The notes under the pieces are model-generated. The model saw nothing but the letters and a program-made list of their open reading frames with translations, had not been told where the DNA came from and ran no database searches. 64,000 nucleotides of DNA from Gnomoniopsis sp. IMI 355080 (taxonomy: Eukaryota; Ascomycota; Sordariomycetes; Diaporthales; Gnomoniaceae): assembly GCA_027946555.1 (NCBI GenBank), contig JAPEVC010000025.1, positions 158,228 through 222,227 on the forward strand. The letters run 5' to 3'. Below are positions 1 through 12,766 of this stretch, one piece after another (the first letter of the stretch is position 1; each line of letters begins with the position of its first letter). A program made the translations under genes and the position numbers.

Positions 1-99
1 GGAGAATACCCCCCCGACTTGGCTCAGTATATTCGCAACATCGTCGAGATGAGCGTTCATCTCTCTTCACAAAGTGGCGTGAAATCCTGGGAATTCTGA
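1..99 (+). CDS. Possible 3' end of a gene entering from the left edge
   Basis: One frame is open from base 1 to a TGA at 97-99 and would encode 32 residues, beginning GEYPPDLAQYIRNIV and ending KSWEF. The composition (aromatic, charged, amphipathic) looks like the C-terminus of a soluble protein rather than random DNA, but 32 codons is short enough to occur by chance. No start, splice acceptor or recognisable domain is visible because the rest lies outside the window. I do not recognise a family. Confidence 0.3.
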   Translation, partial: GEYPPDLAQYIRNIVEMSVHLSSQSGVKSWEF

Positions 100-1734
100 G
101 TACAACCCGGACCTGCGCTTGAGAGCGATCTGCACGTCTCGCATTCTTTGCTGTATGAACCTTCTTCGTGCCGATTGCTCTCTCCGGCCTCATGATTGCT
201 TCTCCCCAACCGTCGTGTCAATTTGGTGGCCAGCTATTCCAAATTGAGGGCAGGGAATGGTCTTGCACTCCCGGCGAAAGCCTGCGATGTCATGTTGTGG
301 CGTGTGTTACAACACGTAGGTCAAGCAGTGGAATACTACGGAAGACATATTCTACCATTCAATATCATCCTCCAGGCTGCCAGTGCAGCACAGGACTCAG
401 GCCCGGGAGGTATGCTCAGCTCATACAGTTCGAGCGGCCTGTTTGTGTCTTGTCTTGAGGCTACAAAAGCGGCAAACTCCTGATTACGTCGTACCCATGG
501 GCCATCCGCATGATCGTAGCCGTCGTAGCCATTGTCATTGTGCAATTCGGGTCGCCCCAAGTACAACCGTCATCGGTGCATAGCTTGCTACGATTGCGCA
601 GGAGAAGACAACGAGCAGTGCACGTTGAGCGTATACCAGTGTCCAATTCCAGTGAGCGTGATACTTTCCCTTTTTGGTCCTCTGGTTGGTCTTCACAAGT
701 CTCGAGTGCCAGTGAAAACAGAAGCATTAGCACCAAAGTTGGGTACGGCAGTCTCCTTTCGACTTAGACTCTGAACAATGCTTAGGTCATAAGAGTTTGG
801 GTCAGACTGAATGCAGGAGAAGATTGGTCAATAAAGTTACATTCAACTCTCAAGTGCACCACTGGCAGGTTGAAGTTGTGTCCATGGCAGGACGCTTGCC
901 AAATGTGCATGGGCCACATAATTCGAGTCCCAATTTGGCCGAGAAGCCTTTCGAGGACGTGGCATGTTGCGCCGGACCAGTGTTGACCAGCCGGGTTTGG
1001 GAGAGGGACCAAAGGACCCGTCGACATAATTCTGCAGGATGGTACGGTTCTGGAGTGGAGGGCATCCGGAAACGAGGATGTGCTCAAGTCATCCACATCC
1101 AGGAGACCTTGAGATGCCATCGTGACTCAATGTTTGGCTTATCAGTGCTGCCGTTGTCGGTCCTTTATGTAGCATTTTCCACAAACCGCCCGGGGTAGCC
1201 GATCCAACCCCCCATGCCTAGCAGTCCCCCTCAAATCGTGGATACCAGCGTGCCTCAGAAGAGGACGGCGCCGTGCGGAGATGCGTTCCGCATATTTACT
1301 CAAGTATGTATCCACTGTGGTAGGACCCGGGTCCTTGGCGGGCCGGCGACAGATGCGCCGCTAGGAATGATTTGACTTTCTTAGGCGAATCTTTGGCTTC
1401 CGCACCAAAGTCCGCCCGTCCGCCACTTGCCGTAGGGCTCCCGTGGAAAACCACAAGCGACGCGACACCGCAATTCCGTCTAGCATGGATCTCACCTGAC
1501 GTGCAAACTTTAATTTGGGTTTTGGAACCCTTTAAGCCGTCATGTCGCGCAGATCGAAGAATTATCAAAACAACGTCGTCCGTCGAATGTCATTTTTGTC
1601 GATTCCCTCACTGACGACTTGAACACTTCGCCTGAGGGACCTGAGCGAGTTGAGAGAGGTTCCAAGACCTCTTGGAGACTTCTTTGGCGTATCCCAGAGC
1701 GATCTTGTATCTTTGTCTCAACCCACCTTGACAC
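100..1734. other. Intergenic, no gene seen
   Basis: Short overlapping ORFs of up to 133 codons occur on both strands, but none has a family signature, sensible splice pairs or a protein-like composition. The last few hundred bases are presumably the promoter and leader of the MFS transporter starting at 1735. Confidence 0.5.
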
Positions 1735-3568
1735 ATGATGGTTGCCGAAATCTCCACCGCTGGAGCCGACCTCGCGCCAGCTCAAGATGTCAAACCGCCA
1801 ACCCTGAACTCCAGAAGCGACTCATACGATCATGAGCCTGTGGGGTTTGATCAAGCTGTTGAGAGGCGCCTTATCCGGAAGCTCGACCAGAGGCTTGTGC
1901 TACTTGCCTTTTTGTGCTGTACGTGAATGCCGCCCGAAAAGACCGCCTGTAGAACATGCCTAATGTGTTGCTTAGATCTTGCCGCCTTCTTGGACAGAAG
2001 TAATATTGGCAACGCGGAAACAGCTGGTATGGGAGAGTACCTGGGGTATAATGACGATCAGTACAGTGTGAGTCTTTGCCACGTGCGAATATCCAGGGAG
2101 ACGACGTATGCTAACTTGTAACAGTGGCTCTTGACCATCTTCTACATTCCATACATCCTATTCGAGTGGGTAAGTACTACGACAGTTGCATAGCAGGCTT
2201 GTGTTATAGAAGGCCAACGCTGGTCGATTGGCGATTCGCGATACGCTGCTAACGGTTTCTCTTAAGTTGGCATTAATGTACAAGATAATCCCTCCACGTA
2301 GGTTTCCACAATCCTCAACCCTTTCTTGAGGCTACTTATAAATATTCTGACATTCTTCAGACATCTGGGCATCTGCAACTGTCTTTACTTGGGGACTGGC
2401 ATCGATATTGCAGGCTGCCGCGTTCAATTGGTCGGGCCTGATGGCAGCTAGATTCTTCCTGGCGACGGCTGAGGCAGGCTTTGGCCCGGGGATGCCATTG
2501 CTTTTCTCCTTCTTTTACAGCCGGAGGGAGCTAGGTCTTCGCTGCGGTCTATTCGTATCTGCCGCTCCCCTGGCCACATGCTTTGCGGGAGCGTTGGCAT
2601 ATGGAATCACATCGGGCCACTACGGGATCCCTAGCTGGCGGCTTCTGTTCATCATAGAGGCCATCCCGCCCCTCGCTCTCGCCTTTGTTGTCTTCTTCTT
2701 GCTGCCCGATTCAGTCGCCACCGCCAAATTTCTCACCGAGGAGGAGAAAGCCCTGGCCAGAGCTCGCGCCGTCCGCACGGCTGGGGAAGACACCACCAGT
2801 AGTGCAGCCGAGGGTTCACGCGTGGGACACATAGACTTCAATGAGGTCTGGCAGACCTTCAAGACCCCGCAGGCATGGGTGCAAGCCCTCATGTACTTCT
2901 CTTGCAATGTCGCCTTCGCCTCGCTGCCAGTGTTTCTCCCTGCAATCCTTACCGGCATGGGCTTCACCTCGATCAACGCCCAAGGCCTCACCGCCCCGCC
3001 GTACTTCCTCGCATTTCTGGTCTGCCTTTCTACCACCTGGCTCGCCGACCGGCTCCAGCAGCGCGGCTTGATCATCGCCGCGTTATCGCTTGTCGGATGC
3101 TTGGGCTACGTGCTCCTGGCGACATGCAAGCCCGTCGTTGTACGTTATATCGGCGTCTTCCTCGCGGCGGCCGGGGTGTTTCCGGCTATTGCAAATATAC
3201 TGTCGTGGCAACTCCTCAACCAACGCAGCGACACAAAGCGCGGCACGGGCATCGCGATTATGAACATAGTTGGGCAGTGCGGGCCTTTGCTAGGCACGAG
3301 GGTGTTTCCTGCGCGGACGGCGCCGTATTATGTTGAGGGCATGAGTATTTGTGCTGCTTTCATGTTCTTCAACGTTTGTCTTACGTTAGGACTACGCACA
3401 TATTTCAAGAGGATGAATGATAAGTGGGATCGGGACGCGGCGGGCAGAACGATGGGTCAGGCCGTGCAGTCAGCCGAGAAGATTGATGCGCCGAACCCTG
3501 AGTCGAAAACGGCCAGTTCCGGGGACGCAGGCTGGGAAAAGTCTTCCGAGTGGCGGTTTACACTCTAA
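1735..3568 (+). CDS. MFS transporter, allantoate permease-like (anion:cation symporter family)
   Basis: Five exons give 519 aa: 1735-1918, 1976-2067, 2125-2169, 2267-2297 and 2361-3568. All introns are GT-AG and all phases agree. Splicing restores the hallmark YLAAFLDRSNIGNA of this fungal family at the end of TM1, followed by a short exon (WLLTIFYIPYILFEW) and the TM4-5 region rich in small residues (ARFFLATAEAGFGPGMPL). The central charged loop (about residues 240-270) separates the two six-helix halves, and the C-terminal tail is hydrophilic. Family members take up organic anions such as allantoate, nicotinate, pantothenate or sulfonates across the plasma membrane; the substrate cannot be read from the sequence. 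The ATG at 1735 is preceded one base earlier by another ATG out of frame. It converges with the dioxygenase gene ending at 4875, so a shared function is possible but unproven. Confidence 0.92.
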
Positions 3569-4874
3569 AGGCCATGCTGGCATTATTTGTGGGATTTTAT
3601 GGCCTTGTATTACCCACTCATCGTTCCCATGGCTGGCTACCAGTCTTGAATGAGTTGTTCAAGGAACATTGTCAGCCTTATAGCCTGCATCTCTGGTGGT
3701 GCTTCTGAAGAAGTAGCGTAGATTTTATAGATAGATTTTCTAATAGACCGTTCTTGCTCCAGATAGAGCTACTGTAATCCAGACTCGGTGAAGAAAGGTA
3801 CAGGATCTACCTAGTAGGTAATTTTGCTAGCATTGCACCCTATATGGAATCCCCTAAACACGATTTGGTAGAAATACAACCGCTCACTGGCAAGAAGTCG
3901 AAAGTCGACAAAGCAAAGGGAAAAGACGAATATCACAACGGTCATCATACACCATGTCATGCAGCGGTGACCACACCGCGCCGTCAATACCTACCTGCCT
4001 AGGTACCTTTGCGGCTCCCGGACGGCGCCACAGGGAAGTTTACTCACGGGACTAGGATCCGTTCGCACCATTTTCGGACGGATGCTCTCTATATGATGAG
4101 GCTCAACTGATCGTTTGTGCCAAAAACCTGACCGGAAGCTACCTTCAAGATCCTGAGAAAGAGGATTGAGACATCCCACGTTGTGGTGTCGGTTGGCTAA
4201 GAAGGGTGATTTGGATCACACTGTTCAGAGTCTTTGAAATAAACAAAAAGTGAGATGTCAGGTCGAAGTTCACACAGACCAAAAGGCCTGTGTGGTTATT
4301 GGATAGCCGTTGGTCTATAGCAGGGGCTATATATCGACAATTCGGTATCCTTGCTGAGCGGCCGCCGACATCTAGACGAGACCGTGACATTCAGTTAGGG
4401 TACACAGCAGTATCGGGTGGCTGCTCCAGGTGGCCGGTCGGCTCGCTTAGGTTGGGTTGGCTTGGCTTGAGCTGGATGCGTGAAGTGCGAGAACGTGTCT
4501 TGTCCTGTACGATCCATCTGATCTGATGTCACATAGTATACAATTGGCTTCATTTTACCGTATCTTTGTCCGAGATGTTTACCCTAGGTCTGCAACGCCC
4601 TGAACGGGTCCATCGAGAGTTGGAATCGCTGGGAAGGGAGATGAAAACCAACATGTGTGTACGAACGTTGAGGACAGTCCTAAATGTCTTGCTGTTGTTG
4701 TGGAGCACAACGCTTGCCTCCCTAACGAATATTCCGCCTTCAGCGCCAATGTCTGGTCACTTACTATACACGCAGTGGTGGAAATTCAGAGCTTAAAATG
4801 GCCTAAACCAATGCTCGGCCCAAACACCTGATTTGAGGATATCCAAAAGTTTCTCAGGCAGAAACGGTGAAACC
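3569..4874. other. Convergent intergenic region
   Basis: This separates the 3' ends of the MFS transporter and the dioxygenase. It contains an imperfect member of the palindrome family (ctacctgcctaggtacc near 3991-4007) and another near 3809-3822. Short ORFs here show no protein-like signal. Confidence 0.5.
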
Positions 4875-5971
4875 TTAGCCGCCTGGCTTCACTCTCGAGT
4901 ATGAGGTCCCCAGTCTCTCCAGCATGTGCTCTTCTACTGTAGGTGCTATTCCTCCCACCGGCTCACTTCCATCCAGCGGCCTCAACTTGACGTCCGGGTT
5001 GCCATCAAAGAAAAACGGCACCGAATACCGGTCACCGCCACTTTTGTTGATGACCCTGTGCAAAGCTGACTTGTAGATGCCCTTGGTCCACAGCGAGAGC
5101 ATGTCGCCGATATTGACGACGTATGCATCATGGTCAGGAACTACCGCGTGCCAGACATTGGTGGTATCGTCGAGGACCTCGAGACCACCGGCTGAGTCTT
5201 GGAGGAGAAGTGTGATTGCGCCTAGTAGCATTGAGTAGGGCGTTCCATTTCGCATGGCTTCAAAGAAACCTACCAAAGTCTGTGTGAGCTCCTGCACCCA
5301 GCTGTCTGTGGTCTTGGGAGGTCTGAGGAGGATAGTGAAGAAGTCTTATGACGCATGCTGGGTCGTTGGAGACAAAATCATCGAACACAGTATCGCCGTA
5401 TGGAAGACCTTTGGCCAATAATTCCATCACTTTTAATGATAAACCCAGCACGGATGAGTAGTATCTCTCCGCTGGCTTTTGAAACTCCGATGGCCCAAGG
5501 CTAGTAGGGAAGATGTTCTCGCCTAGTAGATGTGGGTGTGCCTTTGCTTTGTCGGAGTCTGCAGGAAGATGGTTGCCCACATAATAACCCTGCACTATCG
5601 TGAGCTCCCAAGATCACCCCGTCTGGAGCGGTCGATGCTCATACCTCTTTAAGGTCCGGCAGTGTGTCTGACTGCAAGGCCTGAGCCCCTATAATCTCGT
5701 AGCCCCTGTTCTTCAGGAGAGGATGTTTAAGGGTCTTCTTCTCTTCCAGCGGCAAGTTGAACAGCCTCTTTGCAGCCGTCAACATGTTGTCTTGCAAATC
5801 TTTGGGTATACCGTGCCCAGTCATGGAGAAGAAGCCTACGCTCATACAAGCATCTCGCACATCTCGAACAACCCTCCTCGCGGCATCTGTCATCGGGTCG
5901 CGGAGATAAGGGGCGATGTTTATCGTGGGTATATGGAAGTCCTTCGATCGGGGGCCCATGTTCGCTTGCAT
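4875..5971 (-). CDS. 2-oxoglutarate/Fe(II)-dependent dioxygenase (isopenicillin N synthase-like)
   Basis: Three exons on the minus strand: 5971-5645, 5589-5274 and 5221-4875, total 329 aa, with GT-AG introns of 55 and 52 nt. The N-terminal half has the DIOX_N pattern (FHIPTINIAPYL; VGFFSMTGHGIP) and the C-terminal half the double-stranded beta-helix core. Iron ligands are visible as H211-T-D213 in GAHTDFG and distal His269 in SALHRVIN; the 2-oxoglutarate-binding pair is Arg279 and Ser281 in DRYSVPFFF. The second intron falls directly after HTDF, inside the metal-binding motif. Members hydroxylate, desaturate or epoxidise small molecules; fungal relatives act in secondary metabolism, thymine or gibberellin-type oxidation, and the substrate here is unknown. 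Length is normal and all catalytic residues are present, so the enzyme is probably active and cytosolic. Confidence 0.93.
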
Positions 5972-7328
5972 ACCAAAGATGGGGTTATTCTGATGGGGAC
6001 TGGGGAGCTGTAAGATGGGCTTTTGTGCATTCTTATATCAACGCCAACCGATGTTCGAGGACCAAGCCATAGCCATGCAAGAGCCAAGCCACGCGTAGCA
6101 ATTGCCCTCGACGATGCCGTACCACCCTCGATACCGCATTTCCGGGTCAACTCTGATAACGTGAACTATAGCCCCCGCAATACCGCAATCGGCTTTTGTG
6201 GCCCGTCCAATCATGCCAATAGGACGAGTTCCACGGTAACTCACTTTGTCACTGGGATGACGGCTGCCGGAGAACGCCGTTCGCCTTTGGCTTTTTTCAG
6301 CCTGCTGCCTACAATGACATATCCCCAGGCGTTTCTAGACATTTCCTCCGTCTCCGCCACCGAGTAAAGTACCAATGAGCAGACCGCCTGAGAATAACTT
6401 CAATGAAAACGCGCGACTCGCCTAAGTAAGTCATCCACAAGTATCATTTACACAGGTCCTGTTTTGCCGTACTTGATATCCAGGTCCCGCATTCTTTGGT
6501 CACATTGTGGCTGTTGTGATATTGATTCTGTTGTGCCACCATCGCTAAAGTTATCCGTCCTGCGCGAACCCGGGGGCGTGACGTCCGTGTCCATTTCCAA
6601 CTGACCGGGACAGAAGACCATGATTGGGTGAGCAGCACTCATGCGCACCCTTGAAGCTGAATTCGGCCGGATCTATGCCGTTGCAGACAGCCGCGTTCGG
6701 CATAGCATGCTGTTTGTGTAGTCGACCGGGGGACATGAAGTTAGAGGACGGGACTGTATGCACTGCGTCCAGTTAACTTTCGTTTATTTAGCTATGGGGT
6801 CGCTGAATATAAGTAAACATAGAGCTTGTCTGCTTTGAAGGGCAGTAAGTATGAATTCTTCACATAAATAAAGTCGAACTCCTCAGGAATTGACGCAACG
6901 CACGCAGTGGCTGACCTATGGTCACTCTGGACAATACCACATAGTCTGGCGAAAAGGTATTCAGGACACCGACTCAAACATTACAGTTGACATAATTTTA
7001 CAAATCGGGCGAAATAGAATGTGTCGTAGCATATCGAACGAGGATCTGAAATCATGTAATTGACTCGACTGACACCTAAAAGTGAACTCATGTGAATAAG
7101 TATCGGGCAGTTTGATTAATTCGGATCTGCTAGAATAGCTGCGTAGCCTCTAAGTTCACCTAAAATCTATTCATATCACTGCCAAATAAGAAAAGGAGAC
7201 TATGAGTACCAGAAAACCTTTTTGGCCCCAGTTTCGTGACTATCAGTCTAGCTATATACAATTTGATAGTCAACATGCAATTTCATCTTGACCTTGTCTT
7301 TTTGACAATCCATGGATGTCTGAAGACC
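5972..7328. other. Intergenic, no gene seen
   Basis: It lies between the dioxygenase start and the lipase stop. Small ORFs on both strands lack family features. The section around 6800-7250 is AT-rich and could hold the lipase 3' UTR. Confidence 0.5.
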
Positions 7329-8732
7329 TTACAAGCTCGACAACCCGCTCGTAAATCTCCCACCTTCACTCTGCACAGTGACATTCTGAATTGTACAACC
7401 TGTTGTGCTATATGCATCTGCATATGTCCCCGTCAACACGGCATCCAAGAATAGCGTGGCAGCAGGGTCCCCATTGATCTCCTCCGAGCCGTGGGAGCCC
7501 ACTGTGTTCCGCTGGTACAGAATGTTGGCACCCTGCTCGCAGTACGAGGCAACCAGTGCGTCGGTATCTGCAATAAGAGAAATCTGATCGTTGATGGCCT
7601 TATACACGTACAAAGGCATTTGCGGCACGCCGTGCAGGCCCATGACGCCATCTTGGTCAACCACGTCTGCGACTGTAGGGTCTGTGATGTCCGAGAGGCC
7701 GTCGACGAAGTACTTGTAGATATTCTGGAACTCGTAGGATTGCTCGGCTTCCGAGAGGGTATAGTTCTCAGCAGCGAGGAAATTAGATGCCGTGTAGGTA
7801 CCAACCGTGTTGGTGGTGAGCTTAGAATAAAACCATTCTTGTGCTGCGGGCCATTGGCTGAGCAGACCGATGATTGCGGGCTATGATCTCGAGGTTAGTC
7901 CGCGCCGCTGAATGGGACAGTGTACCCATGCCAAAGTCTTTTGTCAAGAAAGGAGGGGAATTCGGGGGCTACCCACCGGCGCGAGACCAGCTGATATCTT
8001 CATGTTGATAGTTTCTAACACGCTCGTAACATTCGGAGTCAGTCCTCCCATGGCGGAGCCGGCAAAGCTTAACTCGCTTGCGTAGTCCGCCTGCAATTCA
8101 GCCGCCCACTCCGTCGCCAGCGCGCCTCCGGAGTAGCCCCAAGTTGCATACAAAGTATCATCGGGCAAGCCATATAGGTCCGCACCATTCAGTGTCGCTC
8201 GCACCCCATCAAGCGTCGCATAGCCACTCATATGGCCTGCCGTGAAACTTGCAAGCGGACCCTCGTAGTCAGGCACTGTCACAAAGTAGCCCTTGCCTAG
8301 CGCAATTTTAATATCCGAATAGACTTGTTGGGAGAGCGTATAGCTGGGCGATGAATTGATGTAGGCTGAGTCATAGGGGATCTGGTACGAGAGCAGAGCG
8401 TTGGTTGGATCTTGGGGCACGAGCACAGTGTTCACAGCAAAGGTAGCGTTGCCTTGGGACGCGGTGGTGCGGTAGAGCAATTGGTATGCTGTGGAGCAAT
8501 TGGAACCCGCGGCTTCTATAAGGCTGTTGGGTGCAGTGCGGTTGCGAAGGATGGCACCAGGGCTGGCGGACTCGTAGCCGTCAGGTGCAGTGTACCATGG
8601 GTCCTCACTTGGGGGTATGGCCTGGGTGCTGTCGGCGCGTCTGAGGTTACCGAGTCGAGGCGTGACGATGGCAATGGCGCCTTGCATGAAGAGACAGGCG
8701 GATGCCAGGAGCCCAATCGATTTGACGCTCAT
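7329..8732 (-). CDS. Secretory triacylglycerol lipase (LIP family, lipase A-like)
   Basis: Two exons, 8732-7977 and 7880-7329, encode 435 aa; the 96-nt intron has donor GTGGGT, a GACTAAC branch point and a TAG acceptor. Residues 1-21 are a signal peptide (MSVKSIGLLASACLFMQGAIA), followed by several N-glycosylation sequons. The nucleophile elbow is GYSGGA with Ser201. The other triad members are an Asp near residues 350-359 (AINDQISLIADTD) and His382 in GSHGSEE, both typical of the secreted LIP family first described in Candida. The enzyme hydrolyses triacylglycerols or other esters outside the cell. An in-frame ORF continues upstream to about 8960, but the signal peptide fixes the start at 8732. 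Length fits the family (about 430-460 aa). Confidence 0.93.
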
Positions 8733-9811
8733 GGTGACAGGAATGTTGTAGCTCTTGAGGGACTGATTGGCGGGCAAGAGCTTTGTCTCGTGGGGGATTG
8801 TCAGCGGCGAGACGGGTTGTGAGTACGCAGGGAATGGGACGAGCAGCCTGGAGGAGACGTTCACAGCAACATGAGCGTGAGGCTTTACCTTTTTAACATG
8901 ACGCCTTGTTGTTGAACCTGACATGTCGCGACAGATTTGTACAGGGTTCATCGGCAGCAAGGCATGCTATCAGTTGCCTGTTCCGGCTCAGATCCTTTCG
9001 ACATTCTTGGACTTATGCATGTGCAAGCCAAATTTATGGTGTGTACACCGAATCGGTGCCCGATGAGCCGTGAGACGGGGTGGGCGGCCGAGTGCGCAAC
9101 GGTAGTGGGTCCCGAGATGCGCGATGCGGAGAAGCACGTTGTTGTCGCACTCGATTAGGAAGGCGATGGATGAGCCAAAGGAAGGAAGCTCGGAGACATA
9201 CGCCGCGCTGCATTGCATGAATGCTTTGCTTTGCTTTCAGAGTCTCTACCTGTGCGCCAGCCTCCGCCCAGAGTATGATTCCAGGCAAGCGCCCACGTGG
9301 AGACTGGCAGCCGGACAAGGAAGCTGAGGGTGTACTGGTGCTACTGTGAGAAACGCAGGTGATGATCTGAGTGTCGGAGATTTGCTTTGTGACCCGCGTA
9401 CTCGTACGAAATCAACGCGTGTATGGCCATCGCTAAAACTAGGAACCTTCCTTGCGGGGCTGATGCGGGCTGAAATCAGCTTTGACGCGATAGGTATTGA
9501 TGTCTAGGCCCATATTGTTTGTCTCATGCCTGTCTGATCTCTCTCTGATCTCATTAGAGGGAGGTGGGTCAGAGAAAGTGGCAGCTCCTCAAAGCACAGG
9601 TGGAGCGATCGAATGCGGCTGGGCCGGCTTAAGCCGATGTGGACCTGGCTTTGCAAGCTCGTCAAAAGAAATCATGTATTCTGTTGCCTGGTATCTCATT
9701 CCTTCGCCAAACCACCCAGAGTGCTTATGCATTGTTGCTTTGTGCAAAATAAGCGCCAAATCCATAGCCATGCTTCCGTGTACCAACCCATGCCGAGGGA
9801 TGCCGTGATGA
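8733..9811. other. Intergenic between lipase promoter and HAM1-like 3' end
   Basis: No coding potential that I can support. The part next to 8733 is the expected lipase promoter and leader. Confidence 0.5.
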
Positions 9812-12124
9812 TTACATGCTGCTTGTCAATACGTCAAATATTTCATTCCTCCACGCACCGACTTCATTCTCGCGAATTCGCTGCTTCGCCTGAGCCCCTT
9901 CCTCATTCCATATTTTGACGATACTTCCAGGAGCGTATCTTCCCTTGAAGACACCTTCTCCAGGCTCGGTAATGCCGACCCTTGTATATACGTCTGGGTC
10001 CTCCTCGGGGACCAAACGAGCCGATACAGCTTTGATGAAAGTCCACAAATCATCCGGGTCTGCGATCCGTGTAGCCCGCAGCCTCTCCCTTGCGTATAAT
10101 AGCTCCCGGTTTGCGGCGTGGATCAGATCTGCAATGGCCGTGGACATTTGCGATTCAATGGCGGAACGAAGAATCGCCAAGATTGCGGGTTTAAACATAA
10201 ACGCCACCAAGGAGAATTTGGATTTACGCAATTCATAGTCAAGTTTGTGAACGTGAACTCGAACGGCTTTTAATGACAGAATACTCTCAAGTCGTTCTTT
10301 GGCCACTTCGATGTCTATCTCAACATCGATACCCTTTTCGTCCAACTCAAACGAGGCGATGCCCTCATCGGAGAATTGCAGAAGACCGGAATGTACACGG
10401 AGCCAGTATCCTACCTCTTCAGCGCGGATGGACATGCCATCGATTTTGATGGTCACAAGGGACTCCAAACTGGACGTCGTCCTGGTTCGTGCCTTTCGAA
10501 TCTCCAAGTCGTTGCGAGTCTCGACTCTGAGTCGATAGGGCAGGAATGATGTATGATTGACAGTGACGCCTGGTTCGATGATGAGATTCTCGAGGAGAAG
10601 ATCGATTTCGGGAGTTGATACCTCCACTCTTGGAATAGGAATGTATTGAATTGCTTCGACCAGCTTGGGAACGAAGACATGTATGGCGTCCGCCACTAGG
10701 TCTGTATTTGTGTACTGATGCGCTGGCGAGAGTAATTTCGCAATCTTTTTTGAAGTCTGTGTCAATTTCAAAATATCAGCATCCCGAAGAACGGACTGCA
10801 GAGTTGATTGGAGCTTTGCGAGCAACCCATCAATATCTTCCCTCAAAGACGAATCGGATGCCAGTTGCCGTGATTGCTTTCTCAGAGTTTGAAATTTCTG
10901 CTCAGCATGCTCGAAAAAATCGGGATCTGTAAGCATTTCCTGCAGAGCATTTCCTGCTTGTCGTACCAATTCATCGAATTGAGGGTCACTCTTTCCGTGT
11001 TCCGCCACCTGTTTGACTCTCCGCTCTAGCTCGTTCCATTCAGCGGCGTCACCAAAGGACTTGATCAAGGACCAGAAGTTGCTGAGAGCTTTATCCATCT
11101 CTCGGTTTGTGTCGACGTCATTTTCTGCCGTCGCAACAGTGTCCTCGAGTACATGCGAGTAAACGTATGCGTAACGCTGCAACAACTTTGCCAGCACCGA
11201 CACGGAGTCTGAGTAGTCCTGTCGCTGCCTGAGTTTTGACACAGCTTGCTTCAATCTGTAGAGCAATGTGCTTTTCTCGTCACCAGTGATTTTTTCGATG
11301 AAGCTGTGCTCGGCTTCTTGAGCTACCTCAGCAGCACCTTCAACGACAACCTTGGCGACTTCCGCAACATCCCCACCTAGTTCGTTGGTTGTCGGTGCCT
11401 CACCACCGTTAGCCTCCGGTTTCTTCAGTGCCTGTTGCTCTTCCACAGAAGGCTCAAGCCGATGTGCGGCTTGCTGCGAAACCTCGGAAAGTGTAAAGGC
11501 AGTGTCGCGGAAAACCTCTCTTCCAATGGTTGTCAGATCTGAGAGGAAGTGGCGAAAGTCTGAGTTGGTCAGAAGAAGAGACCCCACAGTCTGGAGGCTT
11601 TGATATGCTGTTTCCTGTCAATAAAATTACTTCTTTATATAATATGCTCGTGGACACCAACCGGCTGCAGTCTTCGCCTTTGACTTCGCTTTGGAGGTCC
11701 TATTGACGATGTCCTCGACGTCAACCGATACGCGAGCTTTGGTCAAATACCAGATAAAGTCTTGAATTTCATCCTGATTGTTCTTGTGTTGCAAGAGTTC
11801 TATGAATTGCTTCAGGAAGACCTTAGAATAGTGTACCAACGCCCTGCCCGAGTCGCTGAGTTGGTCGTTGTCTGGGTTGAGGACATCCGCTGCTAGTAGC
11901 GTCCGTAAGTTGACGATGGCCTGCTCATTGGATGGCATAAATCCTTGGGATAATGCCCGGAGCATCTGGTAGGTATGAAGCTTCTGGTGAAGCTCCGTCT
12001 GCAGGACAGTATCATCGCGGTAGTGCGGCAACAGTGCCTCGCGGGCCTCGTCCTCGTACTCGATTGATGGGAAGCAGGGCAAGCACCAGCAGAAAACGCT
12101 GAGGCACTCCATAATACTGGCCAT
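9812..12124 (-). CDS. HAM1-like protein (HAM1_N and DUF4449/HAM1_C domains)
   Basis: Two exons, 12124-11662 and 11607-9812, give 752 aa. The intron uses donor GTTGGT and an AACAG acceptor, which joins AKTAA to AYQSLQTVGSLLLTNSDF in frame. The N-terminus has a cysteine cluster (CLSVFCWCLPC) that could be palmitoylated, then the family pattern EAREALLPHYRDDTVLQ...LHQKLHTYQMLRALS. The middle is long, helical and charged; the C-terminal half (from about residue 450) has alternating beta segments (IPRVEVSTPEIDLLLENLIIEP) reminiscent of a lipid-binding TULIP-like fold, which is inference only. Filamentous-fungal relatives are named after a Neurospora hyphal-anastomosis locus, but the molecular function is not established. 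An ORF extends upstream to 12487; I chose 12124 because the conserved block starts just after it. A divergent promoter separates it from the Mpv17 gene. Confidence 0.85.
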
Positions 12125-12766
12125 GGCAGCACCGGGGAAGCACAATGGCCTCAAGAATGATCTGCTGTTGAGCTTTACTTGTTGTCCATGAGGAAACGCT
12201 CTGTGCACAGTCGCACGGCACACGGGAGTGAGATGTTGTTTGCTATGGCAGACAAATGATGGGATGACCTTGGATGACGTCGGGCTCTCATCATTGTGCG
12301 CAGGGGTGCCCCATGAGCTTAGATGATAACAAGGAGTATCCCTACCTCCCGGAACACGCTTATGTAAGGACTTTAACGACACAGCACTGCCGAACATTGC
12401 TTGAGACTTCTTGTTCGGACTGGACTCACTTGACAGGTCCCGATTAAGAGCAGGCATAATGTTGGAATTTTGATTGAGCCGGGGCATATCATATTTACAT
12501 GATAATCCGATCTAATGCGGCCTGAAATCAGCTAATGGCGACTCAAACCCTAACCCGCGGCACAGGAAATGAGTGCGCGACCAGCAACGTGTCCCATTGA
12601 GCCGGGGATGTCACTCAATGCACATCCCACCTCAAACAACGAACCCCTTTTCTTATATCGGAGCATCATCAGCCCCCCACGACAGTACTAATCAATGTCC
12701 AAAACAAACAAGTCCGGATTGTATTCTTGCCGTTGCCCTATCAGCGGCATATGAGGATATACCACA
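12125..12766. promoter_or_regulatory. Divergent intergenic promoter region
   Basis: About 640 bases lie between the starts of the minus-strand HAM1-like gene and the plus-strand Mpv17-like gene, so it should carry both promoters. Open frames reading into it from the HAM1-like gene look like leader sequence. No specific binding site can be named. Confidence 0.4.

Noticed and set aside
11587..12487. Start of the HAM1-like gene at 12487, and a separate gene starting at 11587
   Set aside because: The conserved N-terminal block begins just after 12124, and the two ORFs join by a GT-AG intron in frame; 11587 is not an ATG.
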